From: CAYGVT01 sp964353355
GTDB lineage: Archaea > Thermoplasmatota > DTKX01 > GCA-020343715
Assembly: GCA_964353355.1 (NCBI GenBank)
Contig: CAYGVT010000070.1
Coordinates: forward strand, 1-64,000
DNA length: 64,000 nucleotides
Direction: 5' to 3'
Part shown: positions 1-7,788 of the stretch, piece by piece
Layout: each line of letters opens with the position of its first letter
How positions within the stretch are numbered: the first letter of the stretch is position 1
Position numbers and translations under genes: made by a program
Notes under the pieces: model-generated
What the model was told of the DNA's origin: nothing
The model's database searches: none
What the model saw: the letters and a program-made list of their open reading frames with translations, nothing else

Positions 1-141
1 AGGAAGATCAGCGGGGGAAGCAGATCAGCCAAGGGCGCGGAGATCACCCAGACGCTGATGAGCGTTACCCAAACATGCCGTGTGCAGAGAAGGAACCTCT
101 TGGATTATGGGCCAGCCATCCTCAACACTTCACATGGCTGA
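1..141 (+). pseudogene. IS66-like transposase, C-terminal fragment cut by the window edge
   Basis: The first 46 codons are open from base 1 and end in TGA at 139-141. The peptide begins RKISGGSRSAKGAE and continues with ILMSV-like and YGPAIL-like segments. This matches my memory of the C-terminal tail of IS66-family transposases, where an R-K-x-x-G-G-x-R-S-x-x-G motif is followed by a short helix. It is the 3' end of a gene whose body lies left of the window, so it may be intact outside. No start can be seen. Bases 142-383 downstream would contain the right end of the element. I see short direct repeats there but could not fix a terminal inverted repeat or target duplication. Confidence 0.6.
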
Positions 142-189
142 CCTCTTACGAGCGCAGCCAGCAGGATGACCGGTACCATGGGATGAGGC

Positions 190-228
190 ATGCTGGCTGG
201 GCATGCTGGCTGGGCATGCCAGCAGGGG
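190..228. repeat. short GCATGCTGGCTGG direct repeats next to the transposase fragment
   Basis: GCATGCTGGCTGG occurs twice in tandem, followed by a partial third copy GCATGCCAGC that is its inverted form, and then by a GGCCAG...CTGGCC inverted pair around 229-245. The block lies between the transposase stop and the next gene, in 242 bases without a convincing gene. It could be part of the insertion-sequence end or an element-associated hairpin. That reading is inferred from position only. Confidence 0.35.
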
Positions 229-383
229 GCCAGCGTACTGGCCTTATAACACTGGATGGTGGCCAGTACATCGATGAATTAATGTCTGGCCAGGTTTCCA
301 AATAACAAAAAAATAAAATGAAGAGGTGAAAATTGAAAAAAGGTGAAAAAGAAGGGGATGGCGGTCGGAAGCAGGGCAAAGCC

Positions 384-608
384 CTACTTCTTGCCCGCCA
401 TGATCTTCATCCAGCCGCCGGACTCGTAGATCTGCAGCCTCTTGCGGGAGAGGGTCTTCTCGAACTCCTCCCAGCCGATGATCTCGAGCCGGCTGTTGCC
501 GCCCTTCGTGAACTGGATGCCGTCCGTCCCCTTCACGCGCCCGGGCTTCAGGCTCTTCTTTCCTGCGATGTTCCTCGCCTTGTCCAGCGAGATGGGTTCC
601 ATGACCAT
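384..608 (-). CDS. small conserved archaeal-type protein, function unknown
   Basis: A 74-residue basic protein beginning MVMEPISLDKARN and ending in a lysine-rich tail. It carries a VKGTDGIQF segment and a W-E-E-F-E-K segment. It is short, soluble, without cysteines or membrane segments, and I do not recognise a named family. The start at 608 is supported by a GGAGGG ribosome-binding site about ten bases upstream in the mRNA. A TATA-like sequence (ACTATAAATAC, read on the minus strand at 673-683) lies about 70 bases ahead. The gene points toward the transposase fragment and has no operon partner. Confidence 0.6.
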   Translation of the reverse strand: MVMEPISLDKARNIAGKKSLKPGRVKGTDGIQFTKGGNSRLEIIGWEEFEKTLSRKRLQIYESGGWMKIMAGKK

Positions 609-672
609 TTTCGGTTCCCTCCAGCGTCAGCCACGATACTGGCTCCGTGGCCAGACGTCCATGCGCGGGTGA

Positions 673-683
673 GTATTTATAGT
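673..683 (-). promoter_or_regulatory. TATA box of the small protein gene
   Basis: On the minus strand the sequence reads ACTATAAATAC, a good archaeal TATA box in otherwise mixed sequence. It would place transcription start near 648, leaving a leader of about 40 bases that contains the GGAGGG site before the start at 608. Confidence 0.5.
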
Positions 684-779
684 TTTTGTAAATTCCAGCA
701 CCTGGATATGAGAAAATGGCTCTTTGGGGGGGCGGATTACGGCGAACGCCGAATATAACACTAGCAGAGCATGGATTGA

Positions 780-818
780 AAAATAAGGTATCGGGCGGTC
801 TTGACACGACCGCCCGAT
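780..818 (-). terminator. hairpin plus T-run terminator of the thioester-like protein gene
   Basis: ATCGGGCGGTC at 790-800 and GACCGCCCGAT at 808-818 form a perfect 11-bp stem with a 7-base loop. Read on the minus strand, the hairpin starts 21 bases after the stop codon at 839 and is followed by ACCTTATTTTTC, a T-rich stretch. This arrangement looks like an intrinsic-type terminator, which is uncommon in such clean form in archaea, where T-runs alone often suffice. Confidence 0.65.
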
Positions 819-838
819 TATTATCCATCATCTCCCGA

Positions 839-1849
839 CTACGGATCGATGATGATAATTGTCGGCTGCTGGCTTTTCACGAAGATTGCCATCCAGTCAC
901 CATCGGCTGGATAGTAGTCTCCTCCATAGGAATCTGCCAATACCGTGAGCCCATTGGTTGTCGAGCTGTACTCGGTGTAGTACCAGATGGCATTCTGGAT
1001 TTGGCCCGGGGTAAACGTGCCGGGGTGGTCCATGATGTAGTCGCATATCCAATTTATCTTATACCAATTGGCAGTTGTAATACCCGTACCACCATTATAG
1101 TAGTCGTAAGAGTTCATAAGTTCCAGGGCGTATTTCCAACCAGCCGACATGGTTAGAATTGTACCTTGGGCACAGAAGCAGAGATAGTCTGTTCCTGATT
1201 CCATATTATCGTAGGTGCCATCGAACACTACATAGGCATTCCAGTACGATTCTGTGTCGGGATAGGTAAACTTTATATCAGCGGTTCCAGGGAAGTCGGG
1301 TATCTTCCTGGGCTCGTAGCAGAAGTAAACCGCCCAGCTCTTGCCGCCGAAATCATGGTCACCGGCCCATCCGGTCTGCGTTTCGTAGCCGCCGCAACCA
1401 TCCGGTTTTTGGACCACAGCATGCGTGGCGAAGCAAATGGAATCCCCCTCATCGTAACCGACGTCCGACGCCGCTATTGGGAAGTCCTCTACTGTGTAGG
1501 GAAAATGCCCAACCTTGGGGTTCAGGCTTTTCGTGGTGGGGAAGTCCGAGCCATCAATCTCGTCACAATCTCCCGTTACTATAGCGATGTGCGTATCCGT
1601 GAGCTCCCATCCGTTCTCCATCTCGTAAACCACGTAGATGTAGTCGTCATTACCGAGCCAGACCGTTACCGAGCCGACCTCGATGTCCTGTCCGGCGAAC
1701 AGGGGGACCTGCCATTTGTAGCCCTCAAACCAATATCCTGCAGGCTTGGTATAATCCACCGCAGTCGTCGACAGTCCCGCGAACGTCACTACCACGAGCA
1801 GCCCCATCGCGGCCAGGGCGCTCATCTTTATCAGAGGCTTGTTCTTCAT
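839..1849 (-). CDS. secreted protein with a thioester-domain-like C-terminal region
   Basis: 336 residues from the chosen start (MKNKPLIKM). An upstream in-frame start would add 18 residues, but a strong GAGGGGGGG ribosome-binding site sits seven bases before this ATG. A signal peptide covers about residues 1-30 (hydrophobic LAAMGLLVVVTFAGLS). Residues 35-160 hold a beta-rich extracellular module (VTVWLGNDDYIYVVYE, GWELTDTHIAI). The C-terminal third has a cysteine after an aromatic residue (DYLCFCAQG), an INWICDYIMDHPG segment and GQIQNAIWYYT. Together these resemble the Cys...Gln pair and Q-x-A-I-W signature of bacterial surface thioester domains. There is no membrane anchor after the signal peptide. 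Composition is less GC-rich than its neighbours and it lies near a transposase remnant, so horizontal acquisition is possible. Confidence 0.55.
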   Translation of the reverse strand: MKNKPLIKMSALAAMGLLVVVTFAGLSTTAVDYTKPAGYWFEGYKWQVPLFAGQDIEVGSVTVWLGNDDYIYVVYEMENGWELTDTHIAIVTGDCDEIDGSDFPTTKSLNPKVGHFPYTVEDFPIAASDVGYDEGDSICFATHAVVQKPDGCGGYETQTGWAGDHDFGGKSWAVYFCYEPRKIPDFPGTADIKFTYPDTESYWNAYVVFDGTYDNMESGTDYLCFCAQGTILTMSAGWKYALELMNSYDYYNGGTGITTANWYKINWICDYIMDHPGTFTPGQIQNAIWYYTEYSSTTNGLTVLADSYGGDYYPADGDWMAIFVKSQQPTIIIIDP

Positions 1850-2159
1850 TCGGTTTCCCCCCCTCTTCTGTGGGCCAGGGTACCTCGGGGATATACTCTC
1901 CAAGACCGAGATGGTAAAAATAAATATGCTATGTGGTTAAAAGCACTTTCTCTCCTCTCAATCCATGCACATAATCCCCGTAGATATTATCATGATATTA
2001 CGTTTAGAAGCGGATTGAACCGCCCTTTCTGAGAACCCGAATCGAGGAGCGACACACTCTCCGAGCCGCGCGATTGCGGGGGTCCTCAATCGCTGCTCCC
2101 CTCCAACAAACGATAAATACGCCGCTTTTCCTTCCCATGGTACCCCGGGGGTCCCCGAA
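1850..2159. other. divergent intergenic region with promoters on both strands
   Basis: 310 bases with no convincing gene. Toward the minus strand there are TATA-like sequences around 1889-1898 (AGTATATCC, minus strand) and 1914-1930 (AT-rich) that can serve the secreted protein gene. Toward the plus strand GATAAATA at 2112-2119 sits about 41-48 bases before the nucleotidyltransferase start at 2160. The segment 1915-2010 is markedly AT-rich compared with the surrounding genes. Confidence 0.5.
2112..2119 (+). promoter_or_regulatory. TATA box of the sugar nucleotidyltransferase gene
   Basis: GATAAATA, followed by TTTTC and a GC-rich stretch. Transcription would start near 2140-2146, giving a leader of about 15-20 bases before the CTG at 2160. 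Confidence 0.45.
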
Positions 2160-3389
2160 CTGAAGTGCCTCGTCCTCGCCGCCGGCGACGGCACGCGGAT
2201 GCTGCCGCTCACCGCCCGCACCGCCAAGCCGCTGCTCAGGGTCGCAGGCCGACCCTTCCTCGTGCACACGCTCGAGACGCTCAAATCCGCGGGCGTGGCC
2301 GACGTGGCCGTGCTCGTGGGCTGGCAGAAGGAGGCCGTCATCGGCCACTTCGGCAAGGAGGACCAGGACCTCAGGCCCGCGTTCCTCGAGCAGGAGGAGC
2401 GGCTCGGGACCGCGGACGCGGTGCGCCGCGCCGAGAAGTGGGCCAAGGGCCCGTTCCTGTGCGTCAACGGCGACGTGCTGCCGCCCGTCAAGACGCTCAA
2501 GGCCGTCGCCAGGGCGGCCAGGAAGGACCCCTCCGCGGCCATCATGACCTGCGCGCGCGTTGCCGACCCCACCGGCTTCGGCGTGGTCGAGCTCGATGCC
2601 GAGGGGCGCGTGGCGCGCATCGTCGAGAAGCCCGAGCGGCCCGCGACCGACCTGGTGAACGCGGGCATCTACGCCTTCCCCAAGGACATCTTCGACGAGA
2701 TACGGCAGACGCCCATGTCCCGTCGCGGCGAGTACGAGATCACGACCACGTTCGAGCGGCTCATGTCCCAGGGCCGGCTGCGGGCCGTGGTGATGGACGA
2801 GCCGTGGCTCGAGGTGACCTACCCTTGGGACCTGCTGCGCGTGAACGCCCACCTCATGGAGGGCCTTGAGGGCGCGGTCGAGGGCAAGGTCGAGGAGGGG
2901 GCTCGCCTCGAGGGCCCCGTGGTCGTGAGCGACGGCGCGCACGTGCGCGCTGGGTCGTACATCATCGGCCCCGTCATCATCGACGAGGGCGCGCGCGTCG
3001 GGCCCAACTGCTTCATCCGCCCGTCGACCTACGTCGGCAAGGGCTGCCACGTGGGCGCGTCCGTCGAGCTCAAGAACACCATCCTCATGGACGGCTCGGA
3101 CGTGCCCCACCTCAACTACGTCGGGGACTCGGTCATCATGGAGGGCTGCAACCTGGGGGCCGGGACGAAGTGCGCGAACCTCCGGCTCGACGAGGGCCCC
3201 GTCGTGTCCACGTCCAGGGGGAGGCGCGTGTCGACGGGACTGCGCAAGCTCGGCGCCATCATCGGGCCCGGGGTCAAGACCGGCATCAACGCGACCATCG
3301 ACGCGGGCGCCGTGATATCAGAGGACGCCTTCATCGGCCCGGGCGCCCGCGTGAGCGGGTTCGTCGCGCCCGGCGCGCGCATCCACTGA
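2160..3389 (+). CDS. bifunctional sugar-1-phosphate nucleotidylyltransferase / acyltransferase (GlmU-like)
   Basis: About 409 residues. The N-terminal half is a nucleotidyltransferase: LAAGDGTRMLPLT is the sugar-nucleotide pyrophosphorylase loop, followed by K-P-L-L, VNGDVL and a VEKPERP segment. The C-terminal 160 residues are a left-handed beta-helix of hexapeptide repeats (GSYIIGPVIIDEGARVG, GAVISEDAFIGPGARV), as in archaeal GlmU-type enzymes that acetylate an amino-sugar phosphate and then attach a nucleotide. The first ATG (2199) would delete the G-x-G-T-R loop. No ATG, GTG or TTG lies in frame upstream, so CTG at 2160 is the likely start. It is followed after four bases by a glycosyltransferase, which suggests sugar-nucleotide supply for glycan synthesis. 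Exact sugar specificity cannot be read. Confidence 0.85.
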   Translation: MKCLVLAAGDGTRMLPLTARTAKPLLRVAGRPFLVHTLETLKSAGVADVAVLVGWQKEAVIGHFGKEDQDLRPAFLEQEERLGTADAVRRAEKWAKGPFLCVNGDVLPPVKTLKAVARAARKDPSAAIMTCARVADPTGFGVVELDAEGRVARIVEKPERPATDLVNAGIYAFPKDIFDEIRQTPMSRRGEYEITTTFERLMSQGRLRAVVMDEPWLEVTYPWDLLRVNAHLMEGLEGAVEGKVEEGARLEGPVVVSDGAHVRAGSYIIGPVIIDEGARVGPNCFIRPSTYVGKGCHVGASVELKNTILMDGSDVPHLNYVGDSVIMEGCNLGAGTKCANLRLDEGPVVSTSRGRRVSTGLRKLGAIIGPGVKTGINATIDAGAVISEDAFIGPGARVSGFVAPGARIH

Positions 3390-3393
3390 GGGG

Positions 3394-4572
3394 GTGGGGA
3401 GGGCGGCGCCGCTGCGTGTGTGCCTGGTCTGCCCCTACTACGCGCCCCACGTGGGCGGGGTCGAGTCGCACGTGCGCGACCTGGCCCGGTACCTGGTGCG
3501 CCAGGGCGACGCCGTGACCGTGCTCACCTCGCGGTTCTCGCGGATGCTGCCCGCGCTCGAGCGGCGCGAGGGCGTCTCGGTCCGGCGCGTGCCGACACTG
3601 CTGAACCTCATGCGCACGCCGCTCATGCCCGCGCTCTACCGCGAGGTCATCAAGGGCGGCTGGGACGTGGTGCACAGCCAGTCGCCCCCGCCCGTGACGG
3701 CCTACTTCGCGTGCACGGCCGCCAATCGCATCGGCGTGCCCCACGTGCTCACCTACCACGCCGACGACGAGATACCCCTGCCCGCCGTCGGTCCCATCAT
3801 CGTCGCGGTCTACCGCGAATCCCTGGGGAGGTACACATTCGCGCACTCCGACCAGGTCGTGGTGTCGACGCAGACCTACGCCTCCACGTCGCGCCTCGTT
3901 TGGAGCTACGACCCCGAGGTCATCGGCGCCGCCATCGACCCCTCGAGGTTCGGCCCGGGCATCGACGGCTCGCACGTGCGCGCCTCTCTGGGCATCCCGC
4001 CGGCCGAGGAGGGCCACATGGTGCTCTTCGTCGGGAGGCTCGTGCCCCACAAGGGCGTCGAGTTCCTCCTCGAGGCCGTGCACCGGCTGCGCCCCTCCGC
4101 GACCGTGGTCGTCGCGGGCGAGGGCCCGCAACGGCACGCGCTGCAGCGGTCGGCGGAGGCGCGCGGGGTGGGCACGCGCGTCGTGTTCGCCGGGGGCGTG
4201 CCGCAGGAGGAGCTGCCCGCCTATTACCGCGCGGCCGACGTGCTCGTGCTGCCCTCCATCTCGAGGCTGGAGGCGTTCGGCCTCGTGGGACTCGAGGCCA
4301 TGGCCTCCGAGCGGCCCGTGGTGCTATCCGACATCCCCGGCGTGCGCGAGGTCATCGAGGACGGCAAGGAGGGCCTGCTCGCCCCGCCCGCGGACCCCGA
4401 GGGCCTGGCCGCGCGCATCAACGAGCTGCTCGACGACCCCGCGCGCAGGCGCGAGATGGGGCTGCGCGGTCGCGAGCGCGTGCTGAGGCTTTTTACCTGG
4501 GACGTGGTGGGGGCGCAGTTCCGGAGCATCTACGAGCGGCTCGTGGCCGATGGCGCGGGCGCCCCGCGCTAG
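3394..4572 (+). CDS. GT4-family glycosyltransferase
   Basis: 392 residues with two Rossmann halves of the GT-B fold. The N-terminal LVCPYYAPHVGGVESHV is the usual acceptor-side motif. The C-terminal half has FVGRLVPHKGVEFLLEA, VAGEGPQ, YYRAADVLVLPS and the E-x7-E motif region EAFGLVGLEAMASERPVV that binds the donor nucleotide sugar. There are no membrane segments, so it likely acts at the cytoplasmic face on lipid or protein glycans. The GTG start lies four bases after the nucleotidyltransferase stop, with GAGGGG overlapping the junction, so the two are one operon. Its last four bases overlap the convergent transporter gene. Confidence 0.88.
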   Translation: MGRAAPLRVCLVCPYYAPHVGGVESHVRDLARYLVRQGDAVTVLTSRFSRMLPALERREGVSVRRVPTLLNLMRTPLMPALYREVIKGGWDVVHSQSPPPVTAYFACTAANRIGVPHVLTYHADDEIPLPAVGPIIVAVYRESLGRYTFAHSDQVVVSTQTYASTSRLVWSYDPEVIGAAIDPSRFGPGIDGSHVRASLGIPPAEEGHMVLFVGRLVPHKGVEFLLEAVHRLRPSATVVVAGEGPQRHALQRSAEARGVGTRVVFAGGVPQEELPAYYRAADVLVLPSISRLEAFGLVGLEAMASERPVVLSDIPGVREVIEDGKEGLLAPPADPEGLAARINELLDDPARRREMGLRGRERVLRLFTWDVVGAQFRSIYERLVADGAGAPR

Positions 4573-7481
4573 TCGCCCTTGCCCTCCGGGGGCTCGTTCC
4601 CGCCGTCGTCGGCGTCGTCGCCGCCCTCCCCCGCGCCGGGCGGCCGCTTCGCGGGGGGCTCGAGGGGGATGGGCTCGACGCCGTACCCCGTCGCCCAGGC
4701 CTTGAGGACCTTGAGCGCGCCCGGCCTCCTGGGGCCGCCCTCCCTCGCCCGCATCGCGCGCGCCTCGCGGAACCGGATGACCAGCGTGAAGACGGCGGGC
4801 ATGAGGAAGAGGGCGAAGATGGCGTTGTAGGTGAGCAGGACCATGATCATCACCAAGAACTCCTGGATGGAGTCGATGGGGATGAACAGGCACATCGCGA
4901 AGCCGAACAGCATCGTCGCCGTCGCCTCGACGAAGGACGTGCCCGCGTTCTCGACAGCGCTGAAGACCGCCGGGAGCTTGAACTTGCCCAGCCGGACGCG
5001 CTGGGCTATCTGGATGGCGAAGTCCACGCCCGTGCCGATGGCGATGGAGCCTATCATCACCGTGATGGTCGATAGCGGGATGTCGAGCATCACGAGCGTG
5101 CCCGGCTCGAGCGCAATGACGCACGACACGGGGATGATGGTCAGCAGACCCACCTTGATGCTGCGGAAGGTGAAGGCGAGGATGAGGATCGTGAGGATCA
5201 TGCACACCGCGAGCGAGTTTATCTGGCTCACGATTATCAGGTCGTTGACCGCGAGCGTGATGGCCGCTATGCCCGTGAGCTTGGAGGAGAAGTCGTCGCC
5301 GTAGACCTCGTTGAAGTCCGCGACGACCCTGTTGACCCCGTCGACGGCCACGCGGATGCGGTCGATGGGCATGAAGGGCATGAACGAGTAGATGAGCGCG
5401 CGCCGCGCGGTGGTCGAGACGAGCATCTCACGGAGCTCCTCGGGCAGCGCGTCGTAGAACGTGTTGATGAGCGACTGGGCGGCGGAGCCGGCGCCCATGC
5501 CCTTGAGGAAGACGATGGCGTCCCACAGGCTCTTGCGGAAGATGGGCGGGATGGGGATGTCGGTGCTGCCCACGGTAACGGAATCGGGCGCGGCCACCGC
5601 CTTCATGATGGCCACGACCGAGAGGGCCTGGTTGTCGGGAATCCCGTTGAGCTCGGACTCCATGCGCTCCATGGCCGCGAGCGTGTCGTAGAGGTAGGGG
5701 TCACGCCTGATGAGCACCATGCCCATCTGGCCACCGCCCATGTTCTTGCTGTACTCGGCCATCTTCACGACCGAGGGCTCGTCGTTGGGCGCCATGTTGA
5801 GGTAGTCCGCGTCGAACCGCACGAGGGGCATCATGAGCACCGAGAGCGCGGACGCGACGAGCGCGAACGCGACTATCTTCTTCCGGTTGCGCGACGGGAA
5901 CGTCGCGAACGCCTTCATGCCCGCCGTGGTGGCCGCCGTCGCGCGCTTCTCGTAGCGCAGCATCACGATGAGGGCGGGCACCAGTATGTAGACCAGCACG
6001 TAGGTGAGGGAGATGCCCACGGTCAGGCCCAGGCCCATCGTGAGGATGGGCGGGAGCGTGCCGATCATGAGCGAGAAGAAGCCGATCGCGGTGGTGGCGG
6101 CGCTGAGGAAGATGGCGGGGTTGATGGCCTTGGTCGCCCGCGCGACGCGCTTGGCGCGGTCCTCGCCCGGCTCCTCGGCGTACCGGTTGGAGATGTAAAG
6201 CCCGTAGGACACGCCGAGCGAGAGCATCACGGGCGCGACGATCACCACCTGGGGCGTGATGATGACGTAGTCGTGCAGCGCGCCCACGATGCCCAGCGAC
6301 ATGAGGAGGGCCAATCCCACGGGCAGAAGTGCGATGGGGATGACCTTCCACGTCCGGTGGAACGCGTAAAGCGCGATGCACAGCGCGCCCACCACGAGCG
6401 GCATCACCCTCACGAACTCGGTGATGGTGCGCTGCTGCATGGCCTCGATGACGGGCGTGGGGCCGGTGAGCCACAGCTTCATCGTGCCCTCCCACTGCGC
6501 GTTCACTTCGTCGATGAGGGATTGCGCCGCGTCCAAGACCTGGAGCTGGATCTTGGGGTCCTTGTTGAGGAGCACTATTATGGCGAAGTGGTCGTATATC
6601 CCGTCCTGGTCCACGTCCGCGACCATGGACTTGAGCTCGTCTGGCGGTATGTTGCCGACGATGCGGTCGATGAACGCCTGCTCGTTGGGGATGCTGTAGT
6701 TGCCCGGCAGCTCGTTGATGAGCCGGCCCGTGGTCTGGTTGACGGCCTTGACGATGACCGGGATGCTGAGCACCGCCGACACGCCGTCGGACGCGGCGCT
6801 GTCGTCGCGCCACGGGTCGATGCCATAGGCGGACCAGTCCGTGTCGGCCTTGTAGCCCTCCGTCGGGTCGGGCCGCGGTGGCGAGGGGTGGTCGTCATCG
6901 CCCTCGAGCGCGCTCAGGGCCTTGAGCACGCTCAGGTCCGTGACGTTCGTGCTGGGGTCGTATATCTCGCCGTAGACGAACAACGCGTCGACGCCCCAGT
7001 TCTCGCGCACCTCGTTGAGGGTGGCGGTGCTCTCGTCCGTGGAGGACAGGAAGACCTCGAAGTCGCCCCTCATCGACGATTCTATGCCCAGCGCGGGGCT
7101 GCCCCTGATGTAGACGGCCGGCATGGTCACGATGAGGGAGAGCACGACGATGGTGAGGAGCACCTTCTTGGGGTTGCCGGTGATCCAGCCGATGTTGGCC
7201 TCCTCGCGCTTCGGACCCCGGGGGCCGCCCATCAGGCGCGCGACGAAGCCGTCGCCCATCGTGTCCAGGTCGGACTTGGTGCGCTTGGCGTAGTCGGTCG
7301 CGCGCAGCAGAGAATCCTCGACGCGGGCCGCGTACTTGTCGACGGCCTCGCCCGTGCGGCTGCGCTCCGTGGGGGAGAAGTACCTGTTGAGCTCGGCGTC
7401 GATTCCCCGGTCGACGGAGCCGAGCCATCGCCTCGGCCCAGCGGCGTCGCCGCCACCCCCGGGCGCGCTCTGTTCAGGCAA
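4569..7481 (-). CDS. RND-superfamily (MMPL/SSD-type) exporter
   Basis: 970 residues with the duplicated RND plan. A cytosolic N-terminus of about 110 residues is followed by TM1 (VLLTIVVLSLIVTMPAVYI), an extracytoplasmic loop, a block of five helices (FVRVMPLVVGALCIALYAF onward), TM7 near KKIVAFALVASALSVLMMP, a second loop and a last block of five helices ending VLLTYNAIFALFLMPAVFTLVI. The C-terminus is charged and Gly/Pro-rich. No partner membrane-fusion protein is adjacent, which is usual for the archaeal MMPL/HAE3 group thought to move lipids or hydrophobic compounds. A TTATAA box at 7516-7521 lies about 37 bases before the start. The first loop contains a DVDQDGIYDHF segment that could bind calcium. 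Substrate unknown. Confidence 0.85.
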   Translation of the reverse strand: MPEQSAPGGGGDAAGPRRWLGSVDRGIDAELNRYFSPTERSRTGEAVDKYAARVEDSLLRATDYAKRTKSDLDTMGDGFVARLMGGPRGPKREEANIGWITGNPKKVLLTIVVLSLIVTMPAVYIRGSPALGIESSMRGDFEVFLSSTDESTATLNEVRENWGVDALFVYGEIYDPSTNVTDLSVLKALSALEGDDDHPSPPRPDPTEGYKADTDWSAYGIDPWRDDSAASDGVSAVLSIPVIVKAVNQTTGRLINELPGNYSIPNEQAFIDRIVGNIPPDELKSMVADVDQDGIYDHFAIIVLLNKDPKIQLQVLDAAQSLIDEVNAQWEGTMKLWLTGPTPVIEAMQQRTITEFVRVMPLVVGALCIALYAFHRTWKVIPIALLPVGLALLMSLGIVGALHDYVIITPQVVIVAPVMLSLGVSYGLYISNRYAEEPGEDRAKRVARATKAINPAIFLSAATTAIGFFSLMIGTLPPILTMGLGLTVGISLTYVLVYILVPALIVMLRYEKRATAATTAGMKAFATFPSRNRKKIVAFALVASALSVLMMPLVRFDADYLNMAPNDEPSVVKMAEYSKNMGGGQMGMVLIRRDPYLYDTLAAMERMESELNGIPDNQALSVVAIMKAVAAPDSVTVGSTDIPIPPIFRKSLWDAIVFLKGMGAGSAAQSLINTFYDALPEELREMLVSTTARRALIYSFMPFMPIDRIRVAVDGVNRVVADFNEVYGDDFSSKLTGIAAITLAVNDLIIVSQINSLAVCMILTILILAFTFRSIKVGLLTIIPVSCVIALEPGTLVMLDIPLSTITVMIGSIAIGTGVDFAIQIAQRVRLGKFKLPAVFSAVENAGTSFVEATATMLFGFAMCLFIPIDSIQEFLVMIMVLLTYNAIFALFLMPAVFTLVIRFREARAMRAREGGPRRPGALKVLKAWATGYGVEPIPLEPPAKRPPGAGEGGDDADDGGNEPPEGKGD

Positions 7482-7514
7482 GCTGGGCCTCCAGGGCGCG
7501 TGATGCCCCTGTCC

Positions 7515-7522
7515 CCTTATAA
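7515..7522 (-). promoter_or_regulatory. TATA box of the RND exporter gene
   Basis: CTTATAAG, self-complementary, lies 34-41 bases before the exporter start codon. No other gene reads from it on the plus strand; the tRNA-His has its own box at 7590-7596. Confidence 0.45.
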
Positions 7523-7589
7523 GGCTTGTGCGGTCAGCGGGCCGAGCCAGGCGTCAACGGCGACCCGGCACCATCGGACGTGCGAAAGT

Positions 7590-7596
7590 CTTTTTA
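7590..7596 (+). promoter_or_regulatory. promoter of tRNA-His
   Basis: CGAAAGTCTTTTTAC contains a purine-rich BRE-like stretch followed by a TATA-like CTTTTTA. It lies 33-39 bases before the mature 5' end, the spacing expected for an archaeal tRNA gene with a short leader. Confidence 0.5.
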
Positions 7597-7628
7597 CCCG
7601 GAGGTCGCATGCGACGGCCAACACCCAT

Positions 7629-7706
7629 GGCCGGGATGGGGTAGCCTGGATATCCTTAGGGACTGTGGATCCCCAGAGACGGGTTCGAATCCCGTTCCCG
7701 GCCCCA
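7629..7706 (+). tRNA. tRNA-His (anticodon GTG)
   Basis: The acceptor stem GCCGGGA (7630-7636) pairs perfectly with TCCCGGC (7696-7702). C73 at 7703 is followed by an encoded CCA (7704-7706). The base before position 1 is G (7629), giving the G-1:C73 pair that identifies histidine tRNA. The D loop contains AGCCTGGATA, with A14, G18-G19 and A21 in place. The anticodon loop is CTGTGGA with anticodon GTG. The T arm is ACGGG-TTCGAAT-CCCGT. The anticodon stem has an A27-C43 mismatch at its base. No intron. It is read toward the SRPBCC gene but has its own promoter. Confidence 0.93.
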
Positions 7707-7788
7707 CACCTCCGCACTGGAGGGGTGCGCGGATGTGGCGAGCGGGTGGCATGGGCGGCCCGGTCGACGCGCTTACGAGGTGGGTCAC

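Noticed and set aside
75..305. A 76-codon open frame after the transposase fragment
   Set aside because: It overlaps the IS66-like reading frame for its first part and consists of repeat-derived sequence later; no family match.
2004..3110. Antisense open frame opposite the nucleotidyltransferase
   Set aside because: Arg/Gly/Asp/His-rich shadow with no recognisable domain; the plus-strand gene is clear.
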